64,000 bases of DNA. Source: Erpetoichthys calabaricus. Its lineage: Eukaryota; Chordata; Cladistia; Polypteriformes; Polypteridae. This document shows positions 45,283-54,893 of the stretch, piece by piece. The notes under the pieces are model-generated. The model had not been told where the DNA came from. It was given only the letters and a program-made list of their open reading frames with translations, and made no database searches. The DNA is taken from the NCBI RefSeq assembly GCF_900747795.2, contig NC_041402.2, positions 29,388,500 to 29,452,499 on the forward strand, given 5' to 3'. How positions within the stretch are numbered: the stretch's first letter is position 1; each line of letters starts with the position of its first letter. The translations under genes were made by a program, and so were the position numbers.

Positions 45283-46875
45283 CAGGTGCTGGTCATAAAA
45301 TTAGAATATCATGACAAAGTTGATTTATTTCAGTAATTCCATTCAAAAAGTGAAACTTGTATATTAGATTCATTCATTACACACAGACTGATGTATTTCA
45401 AATGTTTATTTCTTTTAATGTTGATGATTATAACTGACAACTAATGAAAGTCCCAAATTCAGTATCTCGGAAAATTAGAATATTGTGAAAAGGTTCAATA
45501 TTGAAGACACCTGGTGCCACACTCTAATCAGCTAATTAACTCAAAACACCTGCAAAAGCCTTTAAATGATCTCTCAGTCGAGTTCTGTAGGCTACACAAT
45601 CATGGGGAAGACTGCTGACTTGACAGTTGTCCAAAAGACGACCATTGACACCTTGCACAAGGAGGGCAAGACACAAAAGGTCATTGCTAAAGAGGCTGGC
45701 TGTTCACAGAGCTCTGTGTCCAAGCACATTAACAGAGAGGCGAAGGGAAGCACAAGATGTGGTAGAAAAAAGTGTACAAGCAATAGGGATAACCGCACCC
45801 TGGAGAGGATTGTGAAACAAAACCCATTCAAAAATGTGGGGGAGATTCACAAAGAGTGGACTGCAGCTGGAGTCAGTGCTTCACGAACCACCACGTACAG
45901 ACATATGCAAGACATGGGTTTCAGCTGTCGCATTCCTTGTGTCAAGCCACTCTTGAACAAGAGACAGCGTCAGAAGCGTCTCGCCTTTGGACTGCTGCTG
46001 AGTGGTCCAAAGTTATGTTCTCTGATGAAAGTAAATTTTGCATTTCCTTTGGAAATCAAGGTCCCAGAGTCTGGAGGAAGAGAGGAGAGGCACAGAATCC
46101 ACGTTGCGTGAGGTCCAGTGTAAAGTTTCCACAGTCAGTGATGGTTTGGGGTGCCATGTCATCTGCTGGTGTTGGTCCATTGTGTTTTCTGAGGTCCAAG
46201 GTCAACGCAGCCATCTACCAGGAAGTTTTAGAGCACTTCATGCTTCCTGCTGCTGACGAACTTTATGGAGATGCAGATTTCATTTTCCAACAGGACCTGG
46301 CACCTGCACACAGTGCCAAAGCTACCAGTACCTGGTTTAAGGACCATGGTATCCCTGTTCTTGATTGGCCAGCAAACTCGCCTGACCTTAACCCCATAGA
46401 AAATCTATGGGGTATTGTGAAGAGGAAGATGCAATACGCCAGAACCAACAATTCAGAAGAGCTGAAGGCCACTATCAGAGCAACATGGGCTCTCCTAACA
46501 CCTGAGCAGTGCCACAGACTGATTGACTCCATGCCACGCTGCATTGCTGCAGTAATCCAGGCCAAAGGAGCCCCAACTAAATATTGAGTGCTGTAAATGC
46601 TCATACTCTTCATGTTCATACCTTTCAGTTGGCCAACATTTCTAAAAATCCTTTTTTTGCATTGGTCTTAATTGATATTCTAATTTTCCGAGATACTGAA
46701 TTTGGGACTTTCATTAGTTGTCAGTTATAATCATCAACATTAAAAGAAATAAACATTTGAAATACATCAGTCTGTGTGTAATGAATGAATCTAATATACA
46801 AGTTTCACTTTTTGAATGGAATTACTGAAATAAATCAACTTTGTCATGATATTCTAATATTATGACCAGCACCTG
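45283..46875 (+). mobile_element. Younger Tc1-like transposon, complete ends
   Basis: Ends CAGGTGCTGGTCATAA... and the inverse ...TTATGACCAGCACCTG, flanked by the TA target on both sides (45281-45282, 46876-46877). The inverted arms are about 201 bp each (45283-45483 and 46675-46875) and I see only one difference between them. Removing the element rejoins the old Tc1 text (aatacttccatatatgagag). It encodes the transposase described below. Confidence 0.9.
45602..46587 (+). pseudogene. Tc1-like transposase with one frameshift
   Basis: The N-terminal frame from the ATG at 45602 (MGKTADLTVVQKTTIDTLHK) gives two helix-turn-helix parts (VIAKEAGCSQSSVSKHINRE; YRHMQDMGFSCRIPCVKPLL) and runs to about 45985 (KRQRQKRLAF). 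The catalytic half continues in another frame from WTAAEWSKVMFSDESKF (first Asp) through FIFQQDLAPAHSA (second Asp) to SPDLNPIENLWGIVKRK (third acidic residue, Glu) and the C-terminus KGAPTKY at 46587. Relatives have a few residues between RLAW and WTAAEWSK, so a small deletion of roughly 15-20 nt near 45985 explains the break. The nuclease residues are all present. The element cannot make a full transposase but keeps complete ends. Confidence 0.8.
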
Positions 46876-47037
46876 TATATGAGAGATTTCAGTTGTTGAT
46901 AAATTTGCAGACCTTTCTGAAAACATGTTTTCACTTTGCCGTGAATGGTTATTGTGTGTAGATTGATGGGCTAAAGTGGCAAATGTTTAAAATGAAATCT
47001 ACAACACAAAGTGAAGAAAATGAAGGAGTCTGAAAGT

Positions 47038-47652
47038 CTCCATTGTAGCTCTTGCTTACTACCCCAGATCATCTGAAGTAAACTCTTAGTGAAATCTGAC
47101 AAATGAACTCCGTTTTACTGAAGTGTCCAAAGTGTAGGCTCCATGGCTGTATTTTACAGAGGCTGCCACCCTACAGCCTGCAGTGCTCAGATCTACAATT
47201 CGTCAGGCTCAGTGAACATCAATGAGTTGACTCTGACAACTCCGAAACTTTAATGTTTTAAATACACATATTTTGAGTTGTAATTAAACCTAAATAGTTC
47301 TAGTGAAGCATTAGAATGGATCTGCTACAATCAATAACTAAGCCCTTTCATTAATGCATTACTTTATGGAAGTCTAAACAGAAATGCTTTCTTTTGACCT
47401 GTAGCTGGTGAAATTATTTGCCCCCTGAAAACAGACTGCTGCTCCAGCTCCAGCCTTTGATCACGGCCTGCCTGTTTAAATCTCAGACATATCGGGCTGT
47501 GAAAATCTCTCACTTCCTCCTACATAATGCTGCGTCTCTGACAATTTGTTTTTTTTTTCACTCACAGATGCTGGTGTGAACTTCTCCTTCCTGTAAGACT
47601 CCTCCGTGCGTGTGAGTCTGCAGTATACAGCTGTCATTCCTAAGTTAACATA

Positions 47653-47698
<46 letters not shown>

Positions 47699-48076
47699 GT
47701 TATATGTAGACATTGTGTTACAACGGTCAAACAAAACTAACAGGTGCATGTGGGACGAGATGAAAGGAAGTGTTCAGTGAAGACCACCCAGCTAATTTGC
47801 AGTGACTGTGTGATGTGACATGGGCTAACACCCCTGTGCCACTTTTGTTCAGTTCAGAGTTGTCTGACTGAAATGTGGGACCAATTTTCACTTTTTTTGC
47901 CATTTTTATTAGGTGGACAGGCCTTGTGGGTGCTGAAAACAGATTTCTTCAGTATCTCCAGTGGATCCACTTGCTGTTGGCAACATTACATCAGCTATTT
48001 TGTGTATCAAGGTACATTTTTTAATCCCTACTAGATGTTTAAAATGCTTTCCCCAAATCAACTCAGGTTAATATAG
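47038..48076. other. Non-coding stretch with (CA)n
   Basis: Apart from the (CA)n at 47654-47697 no elements or frames are recognised. Confidence 0.5.
47654..47697. repeat. (CA)n microsatellite
   Basis: 22 uninterrupted CA dinucleotides. Confidence 0.97.
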
Positions 48077-48483
48077 TGACTGTAGATGGCGCTATACCAG
48101 CGCTTAACCTGACACAGACAGACACGGGAGGCACACTACTAAAACCAAAGTCCAAAGCACAACACTGCACACAATACTTTCCTTTATAGCCCACCTGGAA
48201 GTGCTCCAGGTGATTGATGACCTTTTTCCGGCTGCACTTCTGGGTGTGGTAGAAGGACCGCCCACACAGGCTGAGGAACAACTGCAGCACCCCCTGGCAG
48301 CACCCCCGGTCCGGATCCAAACAGGGTTATAAGGAACTCCATCTCCCATGGAGCCCTACGGGAATCCGAGACACCACTGCCACCCAGGGGGACTGCCATC
48401 TAGCCTCCCAGGGGAGGTACTGTTCTGACCAGGCTTGCTTCCCTGGTCCATACAGTGAAGAGGCGTCCCGGCCGTCTGTGACA
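48077..48483 (-). mobile_element. Solo LTR fossil
   Basis: On the minus strand it starts TGTCACAGACGG and ends CTACAGTCA, flanked by a 4-bp direct repeat (ATAG on the plus strand, 48073-48076 and 48484-48487). A TATA-like GGGCTATAAAGG lies in it. 407 bp, no internal genes. It is more GC-rich than its surroundings and looks fairly young. Confidence 0.7.
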
Positions 48484-48588
48484 ATAGTTAATGCAACAAT
48501 GTCTGGCACTGAAAATCTGAGATGGGGTTCTACATTGTGTCAAGTGTGCGTCTTTTTTTCTTAGGCCCTTTTCATTGATGGCTTAGTG

Positions 48589-49147
48589 CAGGGGTGGGCA
48601 GATTCAGTCCTGGAGGGCCGCAGTGGTTGCAGGTTTTTGTTCCAACTCAGTTGCTTAATTAAAAACCAATCCTTGTCAATTATTTAATTGCATGGCATGC
48701 TAGTGCTTTAACTCTGCCATGTCAGGTCATTCTCATATCCTAGATTTATTTTCCTTTCTAAGGATATCATCCAAATGATTTGAAGTCTAAAACAGATGAG
48801 TAATTCTCAATGCTTCACCTTTTTCTCTTCACTTTCCTTCCAAATATTTAACTAAACCAAATAGTGCATGATAAATACACACAGGTGTAAATGAAAACAA
48901 GCTAAATGGAGAAATGTTGGTCTCTTTTGTCATTTGCATAGTATTGCTAATTAGGAGCAATTAAAAACCAAGAATACAGCTGTTTAAGACTAAAATAAGC
49001 AATAAGGGTTCAAAATCTTAACGAGCGAGACAACTAAAGTGAAGCTGAAGTGTTACTTGAGCAATAAGTGCTTCTTATTAAGCAGTTGGGTTGGAGCAAA
49101 ACCCTGCAGCCACTGCGGCCCTCCAGGACTGAATCTGCCCACCCCTG
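48589..49147. mobile_element. hAT MITE, complete with perfect target duplication
   Basis: Begins CAGGGGTGGGCAGATTCAGT and ends with the inverse ACTGAATCTGCCCACCCCTG, flanked by the 8-bp direct repeat GCTTAGTG at 48581-48588 and 49148-49155. Inverted similarity continues inward (cctggagggccgcagtggtt / gccactgcggccctccagg). 559 bp, non-coding. Same family as the outer element at 28126-30714, and related to 60795-61462. Confidence 0.93.
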
Positions 49148-49155
49148 GCTTAGTG

Positions 49156-49520
49156 TAATGAGCCCCAAGTTCTGTCTTGGAGACCCCCTGTGGCTGTGGG
49201 CTTTTATTTCAACCCAATTTGCAATGATTGTGTCATTCTTAGTTTTGATTGATCTCATTGATCAATTCTAATTTCTAATTCTATGAAATTCAGAAATGAC
49301 AGAACTTTAAAAAAGTTAATTTTTCCATGGGAAAGGGGAACAATTACTTCAGTGCGACATTCACCAGTCTGACCGAAATGGCAGTGCAGTAATCACTCCT
49401 CTTCAGCAGCCAGTGTTGTTTGCACCTGTGTTTGCTCTGCTCATTCCTGATCATCAGCATGTGGATACAATTAGGGGAACAATCTCTGGACCAAAAAAAA
49501 AAAAAAAAAATCGAGGGTCG
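49156..49520. other. Non-coding stretch with hAT-like scrap and poly-A
   Basis: 49163-49225 (gagccccaagttctgtcttgg...gggcttttatttcaaccca) resembles one arm of another hAT MITE. An A18 run lies at 49493-49510. Confidence 0.4.
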
Positions 49521-49524
49521 TCTC

Positions 49525-50417
49525 CCCTACACTTTCTCGTATACTGAGATATGGGGGAAGGATATTTGAGGAGTAAACCACAAACCACAGTATATACTGA
49601 TATGGAGATCCTCAGGACACCATCCGTCATCTCATTAGGACGTTGTCAGGTATGCATACAAGCACATGGGGGCCATACAAACTACTGAGTACATTTTGGA
49701 GTTGCTGTAATGGACAAGCCTGCCACATCATTTTTTCACTTTGATTTTCGGGATGTCTTTGAATTCAGTCCTCTGTAGGTTGATCACTTTCATTATTTCG
49801 TCATTTCAAATGATGTGGCATCCTTTCATTCCTAACACATTACCCAGTCCATATCAGTATAGGATTTTTTTCCCATTGAGATCTCGTGTTTTCAAAGTGT
49901 TCTTTTAATTTTTTGAGCAGTTTATTGTTATATTATGTACATTAAAGACCCAATAACAACAAATCAAATCAAATAATATATTGTACAATTATTATAAAAG
50001 TAAAGTTGACTAAATCAGACTCTGCAGATGCGTGAATAAAAGGTAAAGTACCACTTCCAGTTAGCGGAAATAGATTTCTATCAACTTTTGGGCTATGTTT
50101 TGTACCTAAGATTTGTATGCAAAATTTGGTTGACCGAAGTGAAAGCATACTCAAGTGATCGTGTTTACATACACACACACACACACACTCACACAGACAT
50201 AATTCAAAAATTTTATTTTTGGACTCAGGGAGGTCTAAAACATCGAGATTCATCAAAATCTCAAAAGGGGATTTTTTTGGAAGATTCCCATACTTTCCCT
50301 ATACTTTGAACGTACGAAAGCCAGGAAGATCTAAACTGTCGAGATACATCAAAATCTCAACATTGAATATTTTGACGATTACAATACTTTCCCTATATAT
50401 CATATACGAGAAAGTAA
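49525..50417. mobile_element. Inverted-repeat element with internal tandem repeats
   Basis: ACTTTCTCGTATAC at about 49531 is matched by the inverse GTATATGA-like/TATACGAGAAAGT at about 50404-50417. Within the right part a unit of roughly 100 bp is repeated twice: (a)ggtctaaaacatcgagattcatcaaaatctc...actttccctata at 50228-50302, and agatctaaactgtcgagatacatcaaaatctc...actttccctata at 50326-50397. No protein. Superfamily unknown. Confidence 0.4.
50171..50188. repeat. (AC)n microsatellite
   Basis: Nine AC units inside the inverted-repeat element. Confidence 0.95.
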
Positions 50418-51235
50418 AAAGAGTACTTTAAAAACAGCAAAGGAAACTTAGGCATTGGGACTATCATGGTAGCATTAAATGCAAGGTGAGAGCTCATCTC
50501 TGGACGGGACACCAGTCCACTGCAGGGGCCTTTGTAGAATTACCAGTTCACCTAACATGCATGTCTTTAGTATGCTGGAGGAAGACTGTATAACATTGGG
50601 GAAAAGCCCACACAGGCATGAAGAGGAGATGCTAACAACACACAGCCACCTCTAGCCATAATGCCATCTAGTGGCAGATGTATTCTGTGATGTGTAGTAA
50701 GCTTTAATAATAAATCTAGCTGTGGTTTTGTTCTTTACATTCTTCTACGGTTCCTGGAAGCACAGACACAAGTTTTGTTTCCTGCACTGTATGTAGAACT
50801 TGAGTCAGTGTGGTAACTCATCGAGGAGACTGGAGAGAAACCATACACGCTGACTGGCTTTACTCTGTGCTGTCATACGGATGAGCAGACTGTATGTAAC
50901 ACATTGTTGTTCTCAATGCTGTTTTTATACACTTGCTCTAGTGGTTTCTGACTTGTTTTCTCTTATGCAACATTTGCTTTTGATTTAAAATGGAGAGACA
51001 AAAATACCAAAGCAGAAGCATTCATTTAAGATTTTGAACCATAATGAAGCACCGTTTATGCAACCCATGTCATTGGGCTTTGCCCTGGAAATTTCTTAAG
51101 ACAACGGGTCTCGGCTACCGTGCCAAGTGTTAATTGGATTTATCAGAAGCACTATATAAATAATTGAATACTTTTCTGTATACAAAATGTTTTTTTTTTC
51201 TACTCAGTTCACTGGAGCTCCTTACTCTTGAACAT
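50418..51235. other. Non-coding stretch with a decayed SINE
   Basis: 50495-50645 keeps diverged minus-strand SINE phrases (gacgggacaccagtccactgca; cacctaacatgcatgtcttta). Otherwise no features recognised. Confidence 0.4.
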
Positions 51236-51239
51236 ACCG

Positions 51240-51525
51240 TATCATTTTCCAGGTCTGCTTAATCCTGAACAGGGTGACAGAAATCTAACCCAGCAAGTAT
51301 AGGACGCAAGGCAGGAGCAGGGCAGGGTGAACACACACAACACTATTCAGCATCACCAGTCCACCTAACCTGCATATCTTTGGACTCTGGGAGGAAACCA
51401 AACACCTAGTGAGAACGCACACAGCCACAGTGAGAACATGCAAACTCCATGCAGGGAGGGCTGAGCACATGATGCCAGGGTCTCCTTACCGTGAGGCAGC
51501 TGCACTACCGCTGTGCTTGAACATG
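51240..51525 (-). mobile_element. Diverged DANA/V-SINE-like SINE, near full length
   Basis: The plus strand shows the complement of SINE phrases: cagcatcaccagtccacctaacctgc, tttggactctgggaggaaacc, gagaacatgcaaactccatgcaggg, and a worn tRNA-like head (ccgtgaggcagctgcactacc). Many changes from the young copies, so it is an older subfamily. Confidence 0.7.
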
Positions 51526-51529
51526 CTAC

Positions 51530-53231
51530 ACACAATCGCAAATGAGAAAAACACTCCTGCCATATATCCATTCTTCCTACTGACTGACCTTGGCTTTTGT
51601 TGGTCTTTGCAAAACAAAACGTTGGAAGAAACTGTTATTCTTTTGAATTCAAACAGGTAATAAGTAGATGTAATGGGAATTGTACGTATAAATGTAATGT
51701 CACTCTATAGCATATGCTGTAAAAAGATAGCTTCAGTCAAACTTTGATTTGTAATCTTACACCGTTGCAAAGTATTGGAGGGTTTAGAAATATACATTGA
51801 GTTTCCTTTAACTTATTACACACAGCATTGACATTTACAGGCTGAACATTTACCAAGTCATGGAACAAACTCATCGTTTTCAACATTATACAGAAAAGAC
51901 CTGGTGAAAAGAAGTAATACTTACAACTACGTACAATGTCCACCTCCTCTTTGTTCTGTCTGTGGAGACACTTTTAGTGAGCTGTGCAAGTGTTTAAGCT
52001 GATCAAGGGGTGCTGTCGCTTGCAATTTGGGTTGCATATAGGGCTTGAGGTAGGCTGTTACACGGTACCTGCACTTGCCGCCCATTTGTGCTTTGTGAAC
52101 TGGAGCAAAGTGACCCATTGCAGTCTGACCCGAAGGGGACACTCCAGCACTCTGCAATATTGCATGTATTTTACCACCAAGTCTGTTCTTTGAAATTTAT
52201 GTACAGTACATAACAGCAATTGACAATACAATCTGGCTTACAGTGCACGATATATCGCATTTAGAGGAGTAAGACAACGGCGACAGAATAGGGAGTACTG
52301 CATGTGCTCAAGGAGGCCACTTGTCAATGTCGTCTTTGACTTCATGTCGTCTGGTCATTCCCTTTTCATATCATTTTCCCTGCAGCTTGCCATCTCGTCT
52401 ATTTTTCCTGTGCAGGGCAGCTGCCTCTTTTCACTCCCCACCAGCCCCATTTCTCTGTGTGATTACAGTGTCAGCTTGTACAGTGGTACTGTTCTTCTTG
52501 TGCCATTCATTTGCAGTAACTGCACACCCCATTTTTCTGCACAATCACAGCTGAGGCAAAAAAAGGACATGCTGCCTAGGAATACCACACTCGCTTCAGT
52601 ATTAAAACCAACAAATGGCCAAAAAGAAAAAGAGAGTGGGATTACATCAGGGAGCCATCTCCAAGTTTTGCTCAGTTATATTGTGCTCAGCTGTGGAGTG
52701 ACTTATGCAAAATGACTTGTCAATTTAGTTGAATGTCTGAATTGCAGCACATGTCGTACTCTGCTTTGTGTCAAGTTTCCTGTTTTGTAGCCATCCACAG
52801 CATATCAATTAATAGTTTGATATCATCATGAAATACAGTACAGAACATCATTCCACAAATGTAAAATGCATGAACACTATTCTTTTTATTCCCATACGCA
52901 CTACCAAAGACAGCAGCTTTGTAACCACTTGCAATTCCAGCAGTTGGCTCAATTTATTTTTCAGGTCTTAGACCAAGGACACACCACTGTCTTTCAAGGC
53001 TACTTTTTTTTATCAGTATGAATTTTAGTTAAAGAAAAGATGCAAAGTCCAGTGACAGAGATTTCTTGTTCTGTACTGTGAATATACTTCAGCAGATAAG
53101 GCATACTGCACTTGGACACACTTGAGCCCAGCATTACTGTTCAAAGCTCTGATTAGGGGGCAACTGTACAAATTATCACAGTGAGTATTAAAATATGACC
53201 ATGATGGACACTCTTGACTCTATGTGTCACA
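51530..53231. other. Non-coding sequence downstream of ZBTB6
   Basis: No coding family in frames up to 137 codons. It probably includes the ZBTB6 3' untranslated region at its right end, with AATAAA candidates (minus strand) at 52885-52890 and 52953-52958. Confidence 0.45.
52953..52958 (-). terminator. Candidate polyadenylation signal for ZBTB6
   Basis: Plus-strand TTTATT (minus-strand AATAAA) about 300 nt after the ZBTB6 stop codon. Another lies at 52885-52890. Candidate only. Confidence 0.25.
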
Positions 53232-53261
53232 CAAACCAAGAGGTAGACTAGAGTCTTCTTG

Positions 53262-54470
53262 TTAATCACTATCTACAATAACTGTCCCCACATCCTCTGA
53301 AGTATTTTCTAAGCTGCTCTTTCCATGAATGTCTTTTAGATGCCTTCTCAGTCCTGGCTTATGTGCAAAATTCACTGCACAATAGTTACACTTGTGAGGC
53401 TTTTTTCCAGTATGAAGGTTAATATGATCCTGCAGAGTCGCTTTCTGGCTGAATGCCTTCTTGCACAGTGAGCACTCAAAGGGTTTAAATCCTGTGTGAA
53501 CACGTATGTGCCGTGTGAGGTTACTTTTCTGAGAGAAAGTCTTACCACAGCGCAAACACAGATATAGTTTATGCTCCTTCATGTGACTTATGTAGTTTTC
53601 AAGATGCTGAAACATTCTGCAACACATCTTACAATAATAAGGCTTTTGTAATATTGTGTCATATTCTCGAATGTGGTTGTCTGTCATTAGCTTACTGATC
53701 AAGGGTGATCTAATTTCTTGTCCCATCTGATCCCCTTCTTCTGGTGAATATTTAGTTGATACCAACCCTTGAAATTCAATCTCATGTGCAGCCAACATGT
53801 AGATATCTCCACTAATCACTTCTTGGTCCGTGCAATCATCCACTAAAGTGTTCATTCCATGGCTGCTTGTGGTTTCACTTGATGAATCAAAAGCCTGATA
53901 TTTAGGCTCAAAACAAAATTCTGAAAGACATTTAGATTTGACATTTTTACCATTGTTTGAGTCTATGTAAATTCCAATATCTTCTGGACCTTGAAATGTA
54001 TCATCTATAGATGGTGAACTTTGCTCCCCCTCATCAGTAAAACTACGTTTGTGAGTCTTCTGTAGCTGCAGATGGGCTAAAGTTGGGTCTAGGTACTGAG
54101 AAACTGCTTGTGTGCACTTTTCTACAACATGCCCCATTTGTAGTGCACTGGCTGCTGTGAGGTAGTTGACCAGGTCCTTCATGGGAAATTCAAGAATTCC
54201 TGTGTAACAAGACAGCAGAAGTTGCCTACCGATTTCAGAGCTTTGCAAGACAGAAATGGTCACTTCCCTTGAATCATTAAGCAAGAACTGGTCTCTCAAA
54301 AATGGAGAAGATGCTGCCAAAACAACTTTATGTCCATGGAATTCAAAATTTTTTATTTGTAAGGTAACATCACAAAACCGATTTTGCTCACGCAGTAAGT
54401 TCATCTTATGCAGCACTGTGTCTCCATGGTTTCCAAATTTAAAGAAAAACATTTCAGACCTAGGAGCCAT
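53262..54470 (-). CDS. ZBTB6: ZBTB6, BTB/POZ and C2H2 zinc finger transcription factor
   Basis: 402 residues, slightly shorter than the roughly 424 of human ZBTB6. BTB/POZ domain at about 20-128 (NRFCDVTLQIKNFEFHGHKV, LLLSCYTGILEFPMKDLVNY). A middle region with acidic patches but no known domain. Four C2H2 fingers: Cys280/283-His296/300, Cys305/308-His321/325, Cys333/336-His349/353 and Cys361/364-His377/382, with the ZBTB6-type phrases HIRVHTGFKPFECSLC and HFAHKPGLRRHLKDIHGKSS (here NFAHKPGLRR). Expected to be a nuclear DNA-binding regulator that dimerises through BTB. The open frame runs 69 codons further upstream, but an acceptor (ttctttcag) at 54481-54482 and the MAPRSEMFFFKF start 10 nt after it make 54470 the start. 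It shares BTB, finger layout and this intron position with ZBTB26. Confidence 0.93.
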   Translation of the reverse strand: MAPRSEMFFFKFGNHGDTVLHKMNLLREQNRFCDVTLQIKNFEFHGHKVVLAASSPFLRDQFLLNDSREVTISVLQSSEIGRQLLLSCYTGILEFPMKDLVNYLTAASALQMGHVVEKCTQAVSQYLDPTLAHLQLQKTHKRSFTDEGEQSSPSIDDTFQGPEDIGIYIDSNNGKNVKSKCLSEFCFEPKYQAFDSSSETTSSHGMNTLVDDCTDQEVISGDIYMLAAHEIEFQGLVSTKYSPEEGDQMGQEIRSPLISKLMTDNHIREYDTILQKPYYCKMCCRMFQHLENYISHMKEHKLYLCLRCGKTFSQKSNLTRHIRVHTGFKPFECSLCKKAFSQKATLQDHINLHTGKKPHKCNYCAVNFAHKPGLRRHLKDIHGKSSLENTSEDVGTVIVDSD

Positions 54471-54480
54471 TATTAAAAAC

Positions 54481-54492
54481 CTGAAAGAACAA
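54481..54492 (-). promoter_or_regulatory. Splice acceptor of the ZBTB6 coding exon
   Basis: Minus strand: tttgttctttcag then gtttttaataATG. AG at 54481-54482 with a good pyrimidine tract, so the coding exon has 10 nt of 5' untranslated sequence. Confidence 0.75.
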
Positions 54493-54893
54493 AGCAAAAA
54501 TACATTACAGCAAGAAAACACTGAACAAGCAGGTGGTGTTAGGCTAAGGAACAGATCATTACGCCACCTGCAGAAACCACAGAGATACATTTTACAGGTC
54601 CACAAAACATTCGGATAGAGAGAGGCCCTAGATACAAGAAAACAAACACATTGGAAATGTCTGCTGTGGCAAAACAAGCAAAAGGTTACGGAATGGGCTT
54701 AATTAACAAGATTTGGCTTCTTGTTAAGAAAATGGTTGGAGTGACATTGGTTATTGTTTGATGACTTGACTTAGCTGATCATCAGTTGCCTCACTTCACA
54801 TCTCATTTTTGTCTGGCTGCCGTTTTAAAGAAAAAAAGGCAGTTCAGAGGACTGAACATAAAAAAACACAGCAATTAAAATTAAGTGAAATTA

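Larger units (their letters stand above)
43915..47037 (+). mobile_element. Old Tc1 element split by a solo LTR and a younger Tc1
   Basis: Broken Tc1 transposase phrases run through 44070-44140 (ASIIVKWKRFG), 44506-45270 (with VYGRVAGWKPLLS, the catalytic region TVKHGGGSIM-like text near 44800, QHDNDLKHRAKTMLEWL near 44980, and a final AAKGAST-like phrase near 45230), then a terminal repeat resumes at 46876-47037 (gagagatttcagttgttgat...). Interrupted at 44149-44505 and 45283-46875. Its left end is lost. Confidence 0.7.

Noticed and set aside
54471-54677. 69 extra N-terminal codons in frame with ZBTB6
   Set aside because: They lie upstream of a clear splice acceptor, are hydrophobic and Cys-rich without family similarity, and ZBTB6 proteins start at the MAPRSE-like position.
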